Shown in pieces: positions 24,662 through 33,465 of a DNA stretch of 64,000 nucleotides (position 1 is the stretch's first letter; each line of letters opens with the position of its first letter). The DNA is from Bacteriovoracaceae bacterium UBA6261 (GTDB lineage: Bacteria; Bdellovibrionota; Bacteriovoracia; Bacteriovoracales; Bacteriovoracaceae): NCBI GenBank assembly GCA_002440825.1, contig DJVH01000013.1:23581-87580 (forward strand), read 5' to 3'. The position numbers were made by a program, and so were the translations under genes. The notes under the pieces were generated by a model. It made no database searches, was not told the DNA's origin, and was given only the letters and a program-made list of their open reading frames with translations.

Positions 24662-26557
24662 CTAAGCGGCCAGTTCTTCTTTAAAACTTGATTTTTTCTT
24701 TTTCATTGCCCCTGAGAATAATTCCATGATGTCGAGAATGAACGCCGGGCGCCCGTCTCCCAAAATTGAACTTCCCATAAAGCCTTTTTGATTTTTAATT
24801 TCTTCTCCCAGCTTTTTAATAACAACTTGCTGCTGGTGGAGAATGTCATCAACCAGAATGGCAAAATTTCTTTCTTCTGAGTTGACGATAATGGCAATCT
24901 GCTCTTCGAGCGGTTTTTCTGTAACCGGTCTTTGCAGAGCTGTCGACACTTTGAACATCGGGATGACTTCACCGCGAATTTTCAAACAGTGCCCTACACC
25001 GTTCACATGGTGAACAATGTCCGGTGTCGGTGAAAGTGATTCATAAACCTGTCCAAGAGGAATGATGTAGCGTTCATCTCCTACTCTCGTGACCATGGCC
25101 TCAATGATAGCAAGAGTCAGCGGCAGAACGACTTTGAAACAAGATCCTTTGCCAAGCTCTGTGATAACTTTGACTTCACCTGAAAGTTTTTCAATATTAG
25201 TTTTTACAACATCCATCCCGACACCGCGGCCGGAAATTTCAGAAACTTCCGCCTTCGTTGAAAATCCCGGGTGGAAGATGAGGTTGACGAGATCGTCGTC
25301 ACTCATGGCCGCATTGGCAGAAATAACTTTTTTCTCAATTGCCTTTTCGCGGATGATTTTCGGGTTGATCCCCTTTCCGTCATCGCGGATTTCAATCACA
25401 AGGTTATTCCCCTCGTGGAAGGCCTTAATTGTTACCTGACCTTCTTCGCTCTTTCCTGCCTTAAGTCTGTCGGCAGTTGATTCAAGACCGTGGTCCACAG
25501 CATTTCGCACAATGTGAACGAGCGGATCAGCGAGATGTTCAAGAACTGTTTTATCAATTTCTGTTTCTTCACCAACCAGTTCAAGGTGAACTTTTTTATC
25601 CAGTGCTTTAGAAGTATCGCGGACAATTCTCTGCATTTTCTGAAGAGTTTGTTTCAGCGGAACCATTCTGAGAGACATGGAAATGTTCTGAATTTCTTTT
25701 GATAATTTTGCCAGATGAGACAACGACTTCAGCATAATCTGACTGCTGACTTCATCTCTGTGCTGATTGAGCACCGTCTGAATAATAACCAGTTCTCCGA
25801 CGACGTTATTGAGAAGTTCAACTCTCGACAAGCTGACGCGGATAGATTCTTCTTCAGCTGCTTTTTTATCACCGGCAGGTTTTTTATGGTCACCACCGCC
25901 TGCGCTTTCCATTTTAGCTTCCGGAGCTGCAGGGGCCACTTTCAATTCAGGCTTGGCCGCTTCACTTGGAAAAAACGACGCCGCTCTCTCTTCTTTCTGC
26001 TCAACACTCATTGGCGCAGCAGGAGCTTCAAGTCCTTTTTCAAAATTTTCAAGAAGAGCAATGTCTTCAGCTGAAATGGTATCAGCGGTAAACGTCTCCT
26101 CCTGTTCAGCTGCATGCATTTCTTCTGCGTGAGTTTCTTCAACAGATGTTGCTGCGTCTGCATTTCCCAATTCGCCTTTAAACGCAAGGTGAATTTTGCT
26201 GATAATTTCTTTAGAATCAAATGTTGAATTGAGATCCATGTTCAGCATTTTGATCATGATGCTGACGTGATCGTTACATTCAAGGAGAAGAGAAACAATC
26301 TGATCCGTAATCGGAACAATGCCCTCTTTGATTTTTAAAATGAGGTTTTCCATTTCGTGTGTGAACTCGGCCACATCTCCGAAACCGACTGCTCTCGACG
26401 TTCCTTTCAGATTGTGAGCAAGACGGAAAATCTGATTCATCAGATCTGCGTTGTGCTTATCACTCTCCAAAGCGAGAAAGGCTTGCTCGGCATCATCCAA
26501 AAGCTGAATGGCCTCTGCGAGAAAATCCAATTTTACTTCTTTTTCAAATTCATCCAT
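24662..26557 (-). CDS. cheA: Chemotaxis histidine kinase
   Basis: 631 residues with full CheA architecture: Hpt domain with phosphoacceptor H48 (RLAHNLKGTSRA), an Ala/Glu/Pro-rich linker (about 140-235) without a clear CheY-binding P2 domain, dimerisation domain, ATPase domain (DPLVHIVRNAVDHG, EIRDDGKGIN, GRGVGMDVV) and a C-terminal CheW-like domain. It phosphorylates the receivers of the CheR fusion and CheB, and presumably a CheY encoded elsewhere. First gene of cheA-cheW-cheR-cheB; a candidate sigma-28 promoter lies upstream. Confidence 0.94.
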   Translation of the reverse strand: MDEFEKEVKLDFLAEAIQLLDDAEQAFLALESDKHNADLMNQIFRLAHNLKGTSRAVGFGDVAEFTHEMENLILKIKEGIVPITDQIVSLLLECNDHVSIMIKMLNMDLNSTFDSKEIISKIHLAFKGELGNADAATSVEETHAEEMHAAEQEETFTADTISAEDIALLENFEKGLEAPAAPMSVEQKEERAASFFPSEAAKPELKVAPAAPEAKMESAGGGDHKKPAGDKKAAEEESIRVSLSRVELLNNVVGELVIIQTVLNQHRDEVSSQIMLKSLSHLAKLSKEIQNISMSLRMVPLKQTLQKMQRIVRDTSKALDKKVHLELVGEETEIDKTVLEHLADPLVHIVRNAVDHGLESTADRLKAGKSEEGQVTIKAFHEGNNLVIEIRDDGKGINPKIIREKAIEKKVISANAAMSDDDLVNLIFHPGFSTKAEVSEISGRGVGMDVVKTNIEKLSGEVKVITELGKGSCFKVVLPLTLAIIEAMVTRVGDERYIIPLGQVYESLSPTPDIVHHVNGVGHCLKIRGEVIPMFKVSTALQRPVTEKPLEEQIAIIVNSEERNFAILVDDILHQQQVVIKKLGEEIKNQKGFMGSSILGDGRPAFILDIMELFSGAMKKKKSSFKEELAA

Positions 26558-26597
26558 GTTCCATCTCGACTGAAAAAATTAATTCGTCTAAGTGGAT

Positions 26598-26624
26598 TTA
26601 TCGGATTGTGAGTTAAAATATTAA
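26598..26624 (-). promoter_or_regulatory. candidate sigma-28 (FliA) promoter of the che operon
   Basis: Read on the minus strand the region has TTAATATT, 11 bases, then TCCGATAA. The FliA consensus is TAAAGTTT-N11-GCCGATAA, so the -10 matches at seven of eight positions and the -35 at five of eight with exact spacing. Transcription would start about 34 bases before the cheA ATG. Confidence 0.5.
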
Positions 26625-26724
26625 CGAGATTTAAATCATAATTTTGTCCAGAAATGTGAGCGTCAAGATACTGAAATAAGAATGAAAACGAAGCTGACTT
26701 TTTTAATCTCCTATACCTTTTTTT

Positions 26725-26752
26725 TTGATTTAACACTATTATCAGATATAAT
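26725..26752 (+). promoter_or_regulatory. sigma-70 type promoter for ilvE
   Basis: -35 TTGATT (26725-26730), a 16-base spacer and a perfect -10 TATAAT (26747-26752). The -10 box overlaps an in-frame ATG at 26751, so the transcript starting near 26759 cannot use that codon or the ATG at 26682. This points to the ATG at 26787 as the translation start. Confidence 0.6.
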
Positions 26753-26786
26753 GCCTCAGACTTTTAAACTAAATTTGGATAGTATT

Positions 26787-27863
26787 ATGACTCACGTAAA
26801 ACTCGACCCTGCTTGCGCTAACGCCGTTAAAAACTTTACCTTGCCTGAAAATCTCGGCTTTGGAACAGTCATGGCCCCAGTGATGGCGAGTGTGAGTTAT
26901 GAGAAAGGAAAATGGGGCGAGCTGGAACTTCTCCCTTATGGCCCGATTTCTATGTATCCAAACGCAAAAGTTCTTCATTATGCGCAGGAAATTTTCGAAG
27001 GAATGAAAGCTTATCGCGTAGGTGGACAAGGACCGTTTATTTTCCGTCCTGAACAGAATCACCTTCGCTTTAATAAATCAGCTGAAAGAATGGCAATGCC
27101 TCACATTCCTGCAGAGCTTTTTCTCAAAGCGTGTTTTGAAGTCATTGCTTATTGTGCGGATTTTGTTCCAAGAAGAAGCGGTGAATCTCTCTATCTTCGA
27201 CCTTTCATGTTTGCAACGGAAGAAGCTCTAGGTATCAAACCTTCTGAGAAATTCCGTTTCATGGTTATTGCTTCTCCTTCAGGCTCTTATTTCAGTGCCG
27301 GTGGATTATCTGTTTTGATTGAACGCCACGGCGCCCGCGCTTTTCCAGGTGGAACAGGTTATGCCAAGGCCGGCGGAAATTACGCTGCAAGTTTGTTAGC
27401 TGCTATCAAAACAAAAAATCTTGGACTCGTGCAAACATTATGGCTTGATGGCCGTGATAAAAAATACATTGAAGAAATGTCAGGAATGAATTTCTTTGCT
27501 GTCATCAACAATGAACTTCATACACCTCAACTGAACGATTCAATTCTCGAAGGAATTACCAGAAAATCCATTATTCAATTGGCAAAAGACGAAGGCATCA
27601 CAGTCGTTGAAAGAAAAATGGATATTGATGAACTCATCACAGATATCAAAAACGGACATTGTACTGAAGCGTTTGCCTGCGGAACGGCGGCGATCATTGC
27701 ACCGATTGATTATCTGGCCGAAGAAACCGGCGAGCGCTACCCTCTTCTTCATCACGAAGGTAAAGTGGCAAACGTGCTTCGCGAAAAACTTCTGGCCATT
27801 CAAGAAGGCCGCGTGAAAGACAAATATAACTGGATTTCAGTTGTAGAACCAAAAACTTTCTAA
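26787..27863 (+). CDS. ilvE: Branched-chain amino acid aminotransferase
   Basis: 358 residues from the start chosen here, the usual length for the BCAT group found in Bacillus and eukaryotes. It transfers amino groups between 2-oxoglutarate/glutamate and the oxo acids of Leu, Ile and Val, using PLP. Family hallmarks: VLHYAQEIFEGMKAYR (63-77), YLRPFMFATE, the PLP lysine K194 in GYAKAGGNYAASL, and EMSGMNFF. Longer in-frame starts exist at 26682 and 26751 but lie upstream of, or inside, the promoter; GGAT before 26787 is a modest SD. The gene overlaps the convergent antiporter by four bases. Confidence 0.9.
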   Translation: MTHVKLDPACANAVKNFTLPENLGFGTVMAPVMASVSYEKGKWGELELLPYGPISMYPNAKVLHYAQEIFEGMKAYRVGGQGPFIFRPEQNHLRFNKSAERMAMPHIPAELFLKACFEVIAYCADFVPRRSGESLYLRPFMFATEEALGIKPSEKFRFMVIASPSGSYFSAGGLSVLIERHGARAFPGGTGYAKAGGNYAASLLAAIKTKNLGLVQTLWLDGRDKKYIEEMSGMNFFAVINNELHTPQLNDSILEGITRKSIIQLAKDEGITVVERKMDIDELITDIKNGHCTEAFACGTAAIIAPIDYLAEETGERYPLLHHEGKVANVLREKLLAIQEGRVKDKYNWISVVEPKTF

Positions 27864-29137
27864 AAGCTCGGCAACAACAACAAGCAAAGAATTCCGATCG
27901 TCGTAGGAATAAGCGCCCAGAGAAAAAGCCTCACGGGATTAATTCCTTCGTGACCAAAACTCTCGCGAAGAATACCGAATCCCACAGGGTTTGGAGCATT
28001 GGCAATAACGGTCAGACCGCCACCCGCCACAGCACCTGCCACCAGAGAATATTTGGAAAGATCACTCAGCGGGGCCAGAGATCCTAAATATGTGAGAGCG
28101 GCATTATCTGTGATGGCGGTCAAAGCAGTGGCTCCGAAAAAAAGAACAACATCGCTCATGTGGGCAAGAAGCGGACGAAGCCACCAAGCCTGCATCGTTC
28201 CCAGTATGACTAATCCCGAAAGAAAAACACCTACAAGCAAAGACTGCTTTAGTTTTAATTGATCCTGATATTTTTCAGTGATCGAAACAAACCCCAGAAA
28301 GACAATAAACACACCGAGAAATACGACCGGATGATGGGAAGAATAAACAACAGCAAAAAGCATCAGGGAATGGATAAACATTTTCCATCCGCGAGGTATC
28401 AGATAATTATCAGGAGTCTGTTTTGTGCGAATAATACCGTTTAATTCAGCTCTGAAGAGCCAGCCAAAGAAAGAGGTGGAAAGAGAAATGGCGAGAACTG
28501 ATTTATACCCAAAATGTTTAAGCATAAACAGCGTGTCCCAATTCCAGGTGCGCGCTACCATCAAAACCGGAGGGGCCGCAAAATGCGTCAGCGTTCCTCC
28601 AATGGACACATTGACAAACAACAACGCAATCGTTGCATATTTGAGCTTTAAAGAAATGGATTCTGAAAAAAGAGTTTGAAGTAAAATGAGGGCGGTCACC
28701 GTCATCGCGGCCGGCTCGGTAATGAGCGATCCAAGTAACGGGCCCACAATCATTGTCGTGAGGTAAAAATTCATCTTGTCGGAAAAAGGCAGTAGTTTTG
28801 AACAGAAGATAATGATTTTTTCCGCAAGAATGATAATCGGTCTTGTTGCGGCCATACACATAATGACAAAAACAAAGATAGGTTCATTAAAATTGAGCGT
28901 CTCTAGATAGGCCAGCGCAGGTAATCTCCCGCTGTTGATGACGAAAAAAATTAAAAAAACAAAGGCCCAGATTCCGAAAACAGCTTCTACTTCAGAGAGA
29001 AGATGCCATGTGTTTTGAGCAATGGAATTTTTTGGGTAACGGTGCGCGATCCGTTCAAACTTGCTTACAAAGAAAGTATGAAGGATCGCGACGAGAAAAA
29101 GAACAGTCGATAAAATCTGCTCCGATGAGGGATTCAT
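27860..29137 (-). CDS. Putative Na+/H+ antiporter (PF07399 family)
   Basis: 425 residues, ten or more hydrophobic helices. The conserved phrases of the family are present: FVIMCMAATRPIIILAE, GPLLGSLITEPAAMTVTA and GGTLTHFAAPPVLMVA, and the C-terminal ITDNAALTYLGS and VAGGGLTVIANAPNPVG. The TEPAAMT and DNAAL segments recall the discontinuous-helix motifs of ion-transporter (IT) superfamily members. It is presumably an inner-membrane sodium/proton exchanger; the function of the family rests mainly on annotation. The small ferredoxin gene lies nine bases upstream, so the two may be co-transcribed. Confidence 0.75.
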   Translation of the reverse strand: MNPSSEQILSTVLFLVAILHTFFVSKFERIAHRYPKNSIAQNTWHLLSEVEAVFGIWAFVFLIFFVINSGRLPALAYLETLNFNEPIFVFVIMCMAATRPIIILAEKIIIFCSKLLPFSDKMNFYLTTMIVGPLLGSLITEPAAMTVTALILLQTLFSESISLKLKYATIALLFVNVSIGGTLTHFAAPPVLMVARTWNWDTLFMLKHFGYKSVLAISLSTSFFGWLFRAELNGIIRTKQTPDNYLIPRGWKMFIHSLMLFAVVYSSHHPVVFLGVFIVFLGFVSITEKYQDQLKLKQSLLVGVFLSGLVILGTMQAWWLRPLLAHMSDVVLFFGATALTAITDNAALTYLGSLAPLSDLSKYSLVAGAVAGGGLTVIANAPNPVGFGILRESFGHEGINPVRLFLWALIPTTIGILCLLLLPSF

Positions 29138-29146
29138 CAGTTGTGA

Positions 29147-29395
29147 TTAACCGTTTTTGCCGATCGAATTGACCGGACAAGCTTCAAGTTGTTCCTGGCA
29201 CAGGGCAATTTCATCAGGCGTCGTTGGTTGTTTGCCAACATAAGCATTGCCATCTTCGTCTTCTTTAAAGAACTCAGGGGCCCCAGTGTAGCAAACGTTG
29301 CAAGCAATACAGCCTTCGCCGTTATCGTCATCAGGGTCAGTGCAGTACCATGGTCCTGGGACGTTTGATTTATGTTTCATTTTTGGGTTTGGCAT
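29147..29395 (-). CDS. Small ferredoxin, single cluster
   Basis: 82 residues. Cluster ligands are likely the three Cys of GCIACNVCYTGAP (C-x2-C-x2-C) and the Cys of LEACPVNSI near the C-terminus, the arrangement of monocluster [4Fe-4S] ferredoxins. A fourth Cys lies in PWYCTD near the start. Strongly acidic (DPDDDNGEG), as usual for an electron carrier. It is a soluble protein; partner enzymes are not evident. The downstream antiporter follows within nine bases. Confidence 0.85.
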   Translation of the reverse strand: MPNPKMKHKSNVPGPWYCTDPDDDNGEGCIACNVCYTGAPEFFKEDEDGNAYVGKQPTTPDEIALCQEQLEACPVNSIGKNG

Positions 29396-29485
29396 TATTA
29401 AATCCTCCGCGTAACAAATAACAAAAAGTCAGACGTATTTTAGCGAAAAATTTACGATTCTTAAAGGGAAAACGGAGCGTAAATA

Positions 29486-29514
29486 TTGCAAATGCCATGG
29501 ACATTTCTTAGAAT
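29486..29514 (+). promoter_or_regulatory. sigma-70 type promoter for the phosphohexomutase gene
   Basis: -35 TTGCAA (29486-29491), a 17-base spacer and -10 TAGAAT (29509-29514). Transcription should begin near 29521, about 49 bases before the ATG. Confidence 0.55.
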
Positions 29515-29569
29515 CCTCATCTGACTGAAGTTTTCGAACTCGTTCACCCAACATTCATAGGAAAAGATA

Positions 29570-31306
29570 ATGGTAAATCTAAACGCTGACAGCTCTCTTG
29601 AACGCGCCAAGGCCTGGGCCGCTAATCCACTTTTTGATGCGGAATCAAGAAAGGAAATTCAAGCGCTGATTGAAAAGGAAGATCTCAAAGAAATCGATGA
29701 ACGTTTTTATAAAGATCTCGAATTCGGTACCGGGGGGATCAGAAGTATTCTGGGGGCCGGTATCAACCGTATCAATACCTACACCATCAGAAAGGCCACG
29801 CAGGCGCTTTGCACTGAAGTTCTCGCACAGAAAACGTCGAAACCTTCGATCTGCATTTCTTACGACTCACGAAGAATGTCCTTTGAATTTGCCAAGACGG
29901 CTGCTGAAGTCATGGCGGGCAACGGCATTAAGGCCTATATTTACGAAAGACTGAATCCGGTGGCCATGCTTTCGTTTGCCGTTCGTTTGAAAAAAGCTCA
30001 GGCGGGAGTCATGATCACCGCTTCTCACAATCCACCGGAGTACAACGGCTATAAAGTATTCTGGTCAGACGGAGCTCAAGTCACTCCACCAAATGATCAA
30101 AACATCATCAATCACTACTACGCCATTCACGACTTCGGTTCGATTAAACATATTTCTTTTGAAGAAGGTCTTTCCAAAGGTCTGATTGAGTGGATGGGAC
30201 AGAATGTTGAAGATGCTTATCATGAAGCGATTCTGGGAACGGCCCCGAACCTTAAACTTTGCCGCGAAAATGGCGATCGTTTAAAAATTGTCTACACTCC
30301 GATTCACGGAGCAGGTCTCGTTCCGTGCACGCGCGCTTTACACGATCTTGGATTCACAGATCTCCACGTTGTTCCTGAACAGGCAAAGCCTGACGGAAAT
30401 TTCCCGACAGTGAAGAGTCCCAACCCGGAAAATCCGTCTGCGCTTAAACTTGCCGTTGAACTTATGGAAAAACTCAATGCAGATATCGTCATGGGTTCTG
30501 ACCCGGACACAGATCGTCTGGGAGTTGCTCTCAAGCACAAAGGTGAAATCGTTTACCTCACTGGAAATCAGATTGGGGTTTTAAAACTTCACTATATCCT
30601 TTCAACACTTAAAGAGCAGGGCAAGCTTTCAAACAACGCTTACGTCGTTAAAAGCATTGTGACGACTTCTCTTCTCGATGTCCTTTGCGAAAGATTTGGA
30701 GTGACGATTTACAACACTCTCACAGGTTTTAAATGGATCTGCGGGAAAATGAATGAGATCGAAAAGTCTGATCCGACGAAACAATTTGTTTTCGCCACAG
30801 AAGAATCGTTCGGTTACCTCTCTCACAACTTTGCCCGCGATAAAGACGGGGTGAGCTCAGTTTCTCTCATGGCGGAAGTCGCCCTGGCCTATAAACTGAA
30901 AGGACTCGACCTGGTGGATGCTCTCGACAAGATTTATGAAGAGTACGGCTTTACCAATGAAACTCTCCTCTCTCTCGACTATTTCGGGAAAGAAGGTCAG
31001 GAAAAAATTTCACGAATCATGACAAACTTCCGCAACATGAAGGATAAAGTCATGGCCGGAAATTCAATCAGCAAAGTGAAAGACTACTCAGAAGGCATCG
31101 AAGGCCTTCCAAAGAGCAATGTTCTTGGCTTTTTCTTTGAAAACGGCGACCAGTTTTACCTGCGCCCCTCTGGAACTGAACCAAAGATTAAATTCTACTT
31201 TATGATTCAGGAAAAATCGGGCACACTCGCCGAAAAGAAAAAGAACGCTCAGGCGAAAACAGACAAGCTTCTCAGTTTTATCAAGGGAGAAGCTGAACGA
31301 GCGTAG
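29570..31306 (+). CDS. Phosphoglucomutase/phosphomannomutase (PgcA-like)
   Basis: 578 residues, the length of the PgcA/PGM2 group of the alpha-D-phosphohexomutases. The phosphoserine loop TASHNPPEYNG, the metal-binding loop GSDPDTDRLGVA, the sugar-binding EESFG and the phosphate-binding RPSGTEPKIKFY are all present in order. It interconverts glucose-1- and glucose-6-phosphate (or the mannose pair), feeding nucleotide sugars and glycogen. The SD is AGGAAA; a good promoter lies upstream. queC follows after 11 bases and is probably co-transcribed. Confidence 0.9.
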   Translation: MVNLNADSSLERAKAWAANPLFDAESRKEIQALIEKEDLKEIDERFYKDLEFGTGGIRSILGAGINRINTYTIRKATQALCTEVLAQKTSKPSICISYDSRRMSFEFAKTAAEVMAGNGIKAYIYERLNPVAMLSFAVRLKKAQAGVMITASHNPPEYNGYKVFWSDGAQVTPPNDQNIINHYYAIHDFGSIKHISFEEGLSKGLIEWMGQNVEDAYHEAILGTAPNLKLCRENGDRLKIVYTPIHGAGLVPCTRALHDLGFTDLHVVPEQAKPDGNFPTVKSPNPENPSALKLAVELMEKLNADIVMGSDPDTDRLGVALKHKGEIVYLTGNQIGVLKLHYILSTLKEQGKLSNNAYVVKSIVTTSLLDVLCERFGVTIYNTLTGFKWICGKMNEIEKSDPTKQFVFATEESFGYLSHNFARDKDGVSSVSLMAEVALAYKLKGLDLVDALDKIYEEYGFTNETLLSLDYFGKEGQEKISRIMTNFRNMKDKVMAGNSISKVKDYSEGIEGLPKSNVLGFFFENGDQFYLRPSGTEPKIKFYFMIQEKSGTLAEKKKNAQAKTDKLLSFIKGEAERA

Positions 31307-31317
31307 TAAAGGCTCAA

Positions 31318-32013
31318 ATGAAATCAAAAGAATTAGCAGTATGTTTAGTCAGCGGCGGAATGGACTCATTAGTCACCGCCGCTATTGCTTCAGAGAAACA
31401 CGAAAATCTTGCTTTCCTCCACCTGAACTATGGACAGAGAACAGAAAAGCGCGAACTCGAAAGTTTTAAAAAGATCGCAGAATTTTATCACGTTCCTGAA
31501 TCACACCAGAAAATTATCGATATCTCATTCCTGAAACAAATCGGTGGCTCTTCGCTTACCGACGATAAAATTGATGTAAAAAAATACAAAGGCGAGTCGG
31601 CGGAAATTCCGGATTCGTATGTCCCCTTTAGAAACACCCATATCATTTCCATGGCCGTTTCCTGGGCAGAAGTGATTGGAGCAAAAAAAATCTATATCGG
31701 CGCTGTCTATGAGGACTCTTCTGGCTATCCTGACTGCCGTCCAAGCTATTATGAGGCGATGAATGCTCTCATTAAACAAGGAACTAAAAACGGCGATATC
31801 GAAGTCATCACACCGGTTATTTATTTAAAGAAAGACGAGATCGTCAAAAAGGCCATCGAACTCAAAGCTCCGCTGGAATACAGCTGGTCTTGTTATGAGA
31901 GAAACGATAAGGCCTGTGGCGTCTGCGATTCCTGTGCTTTACGCCTCCGCGGCTTCCAGAAAGCAGGTATTTCAGACCCTATCGAGTACGAAACCCGCCC
32001 GGATTACCTCTAA
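31318..32013 (+). CDS. queC: 7-cyano-7-deazaguanine synthase
   Basis: 231 residues, full length. It converts carboxy-deazaguanine to preQ0 with ATP and ammonia, an early step in queuosine synthesis. The PP-loop SGGMDSLVTAA (13-23) binds ATP, and the C-terminal zinc motif is formed by the cysteines of SWSCYERNDKACGVCDSCALR. QueG, which finishes the pathway, is also encoded in this window; the other que genes are not. Confidence 0.95.
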   Translation: MKSKELAVCLVSGGMDSLVTAAIASEKHENLAFLHLNYGQRTEKRELESFKKIAEFYHVPESHQKIIDISFLKQIGGSSLTDDKIDVKKYKGESAEIPDSYVPFRNTHIISMAVSWAEVIGAKKIYIGAVYEDSSGYPDCRPSYYEAMNALIKQGTKNGDIEVITPVIYLKKDEIVKKAIELKAPLEYSWSCYERNDKACGVCDSCALRLRGFQKAGISDPIEYETRPDYL

Positions 32014-32098
32014 CCTGAAAAATTTACATTTTTGCCCACAGATTTTGGGAGCGTGCTAACCTTAGCAAAACTTAATCTGAATTTGTCAGGAGACTCCC

Positions 32099-32374
32099 AT
32101 GAGTTTTAAATCTGTTTTAACAATGGCCGTTTTGCTCGTTTCATTTGGGGCCCACGCCATTCCGCCTGTCCCTCCGACAGCGATTTATAATAAGATTAAA
32201 ACCATCGCTGCCAGAAACTGCAAAACAGTTCAGGGCGAAATTACTGTTTCTGAACTCAAAGACACTGAGCAGGTGAAATTTATTCTTCAATTGAATAAAG
32301 AAGGAACTGAAGGTGTGCTTACGGTTGTTGAAGACAATCAGGTTCAGGAGAATTTAAAAGTCACTTGCCGCTAG
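32099..32374 (+). CDS. Small secreted protein of unknown function
   Basis: 91 residues with a signal peptide (about 1-20, ending FGAHA). The mature part of ~70 residues has two Cys (RNCKTVQ and the third residue from the end, VTCR), so one disulfide is likely. The SD is CAGGAG. No family recognised. It converges on pyrD, 15 bases away. Confidence 0.6.
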   Translation: MSFKSVLTMAVLLVSFGAHAIPPVPPTAIYNKIKTIAARNCKTVQGEITVSELKDTEQVKFILQLNKEGTEGVLTVVEDNQVQENLKVTCR

Positions 32375-32388
32375 ACTTTAATTCCTTA

Positions 32389-33438
32389 TCAAGACTTTCT
32401 CAGCGAGTGGAGAAATTCATCGAAACTCGCTGCTTTCATTTGATCCATATCTGCCGCTAATTTCTTTTCGATATCAAACAACAATGATGGTCCTTGAAAA
32501 ACAAAGGCCGAATACAATTGCACCAGACGTCCACCTTCTTTCCAATAATCTTTGATTTCTTCGTAGGATGAAAATCCACCGACGCCGATGAGTTCAATCT
32601 CCGGGCTGTCTTTTAATTCTTTCAGCAAAAAAGATCTCGTCTTCTTCGCTTTTTCAAAAAGAATTTTTCCCGAAACTCCGCCCTGCCCTCTTTCAGGCAT
32701 AATGGTTGTGTTCGTCGCAATGATTCCTGAAAGTTGATATTCCTTGACCAGTTTGACAACTGAACGAAGCTCTTCTTCACTCATGTCCGGCGAAACTTTT
32801 ACAAGCAGCGGACGAGTGAATTGAATTCGTCTCGCATTGACCGCAGCAAAGATTTCTTTAAGACCTTTATCCTGTAAAAGATCCCGCAGCCCGGGAGTGT
32901 TTGGCGAAGACACATTGATGACGAGATAATCAGCATGAGGGGCAAATTTCTCATAAAGGACGGCATAGTCTTTGGGTGCATCTTCATTCGGTGTGACTTT
33001 ATTTTTTCCAAGATTCACGCCGAGGATTTTTTCTCTTCTGTTGGCATTCTGGATATTGTGAAGAATTTTTTCCATTCCGTTGTTGTTGAATCCCATGCAG
33101 TTGCGAAGCGATTCTTCTTCAGGATAGCGAAACAAGCGGGGTTTATCATTTCCTTTTTGCTGCAAGGGAGTGACTGTTCCCACTTCAATAAAAGAAAATG
33201 GAAGATAAGAAAGAAAACCTATGGCCTCTGCATTTTTATCCAGGCCCGCGGCCAGTCCGACGGGAGACTTGAAAGAAAGTCCCATTGAAGTCAACTTGAA
33301 GCGTGGATCTGTCGGAACATTTTCCACCCAAGGTGAAAGCTGTTTCATTGCTTTCAATGTCAGCTCATGAGCAAATTCAGGATCGACTTTAAAGGCAAGG
33401 CTTTTAAAAATTGGATAAAGAGCATTTTGAAATTTCAT
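32389..33438 (-). CDS. pyrD: Dihydroorotate dehydrogenase (quinone), class 2
   Basis: 349 residues. It oxidises dihydroorotate to orotate and passes electrons to quinone at the inner membrane. The N-terminal helices typical of class 2 are present (ALYPIFKSLAFKVDPEFAHELTL), followed by the FMN-binding barrel with GLAAGLDKNAEAIGFL, FNNNGMEK, VNVSSPNTPGLR (with the active-site Ser) and GVGGFSSYEEI. It is followed on the plus side by the convergent small secreted gene; the next gene upstream on its own strand is a lipoprotein 28 bases away. Confidence 0.94.
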   Translation of the reverse strand: MKFQNALYPIFKSLAFKVDPEFAHELTLKAMKQLSPWVENVPTDPRFKLTSMGLSFKSPVGLAAGLDKNAEAIGFLSYLPFSFIEVGTVTPLQQKGNDKPRLFRYPEEESLRNCMGFNNNGMEKILHNIQNANRREKILGVNLGKNKVTPNEDAPKDYAVLYEKFAPHADYLVINVSSPNTPGLRDLLQDKGLKEIFAAVNARRIQFTRPLLVKVSPDMSEEELRSVVKLVKEYQLSGIIATNTTIMPERGQGGVSGKILFEKAKKTRSFLLKELKDSPEIELIGVGGFSSYEEIKDYWKEGGRLVQLYSAFVFQGPSLLFDIEKKLAADMDQMKAASFDEFLHSLRKS

Positions 33439-33465
33439 TTATCCAGTATAAAAAATTAAATTGAA

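Noticed and set aside
25715..26132. two open frames (119 and 107 codons) opposite the cheA linker
   Set aside because: They mirror the low-complexity Ala/Glu/Pro linker of CheA and have no independent support.
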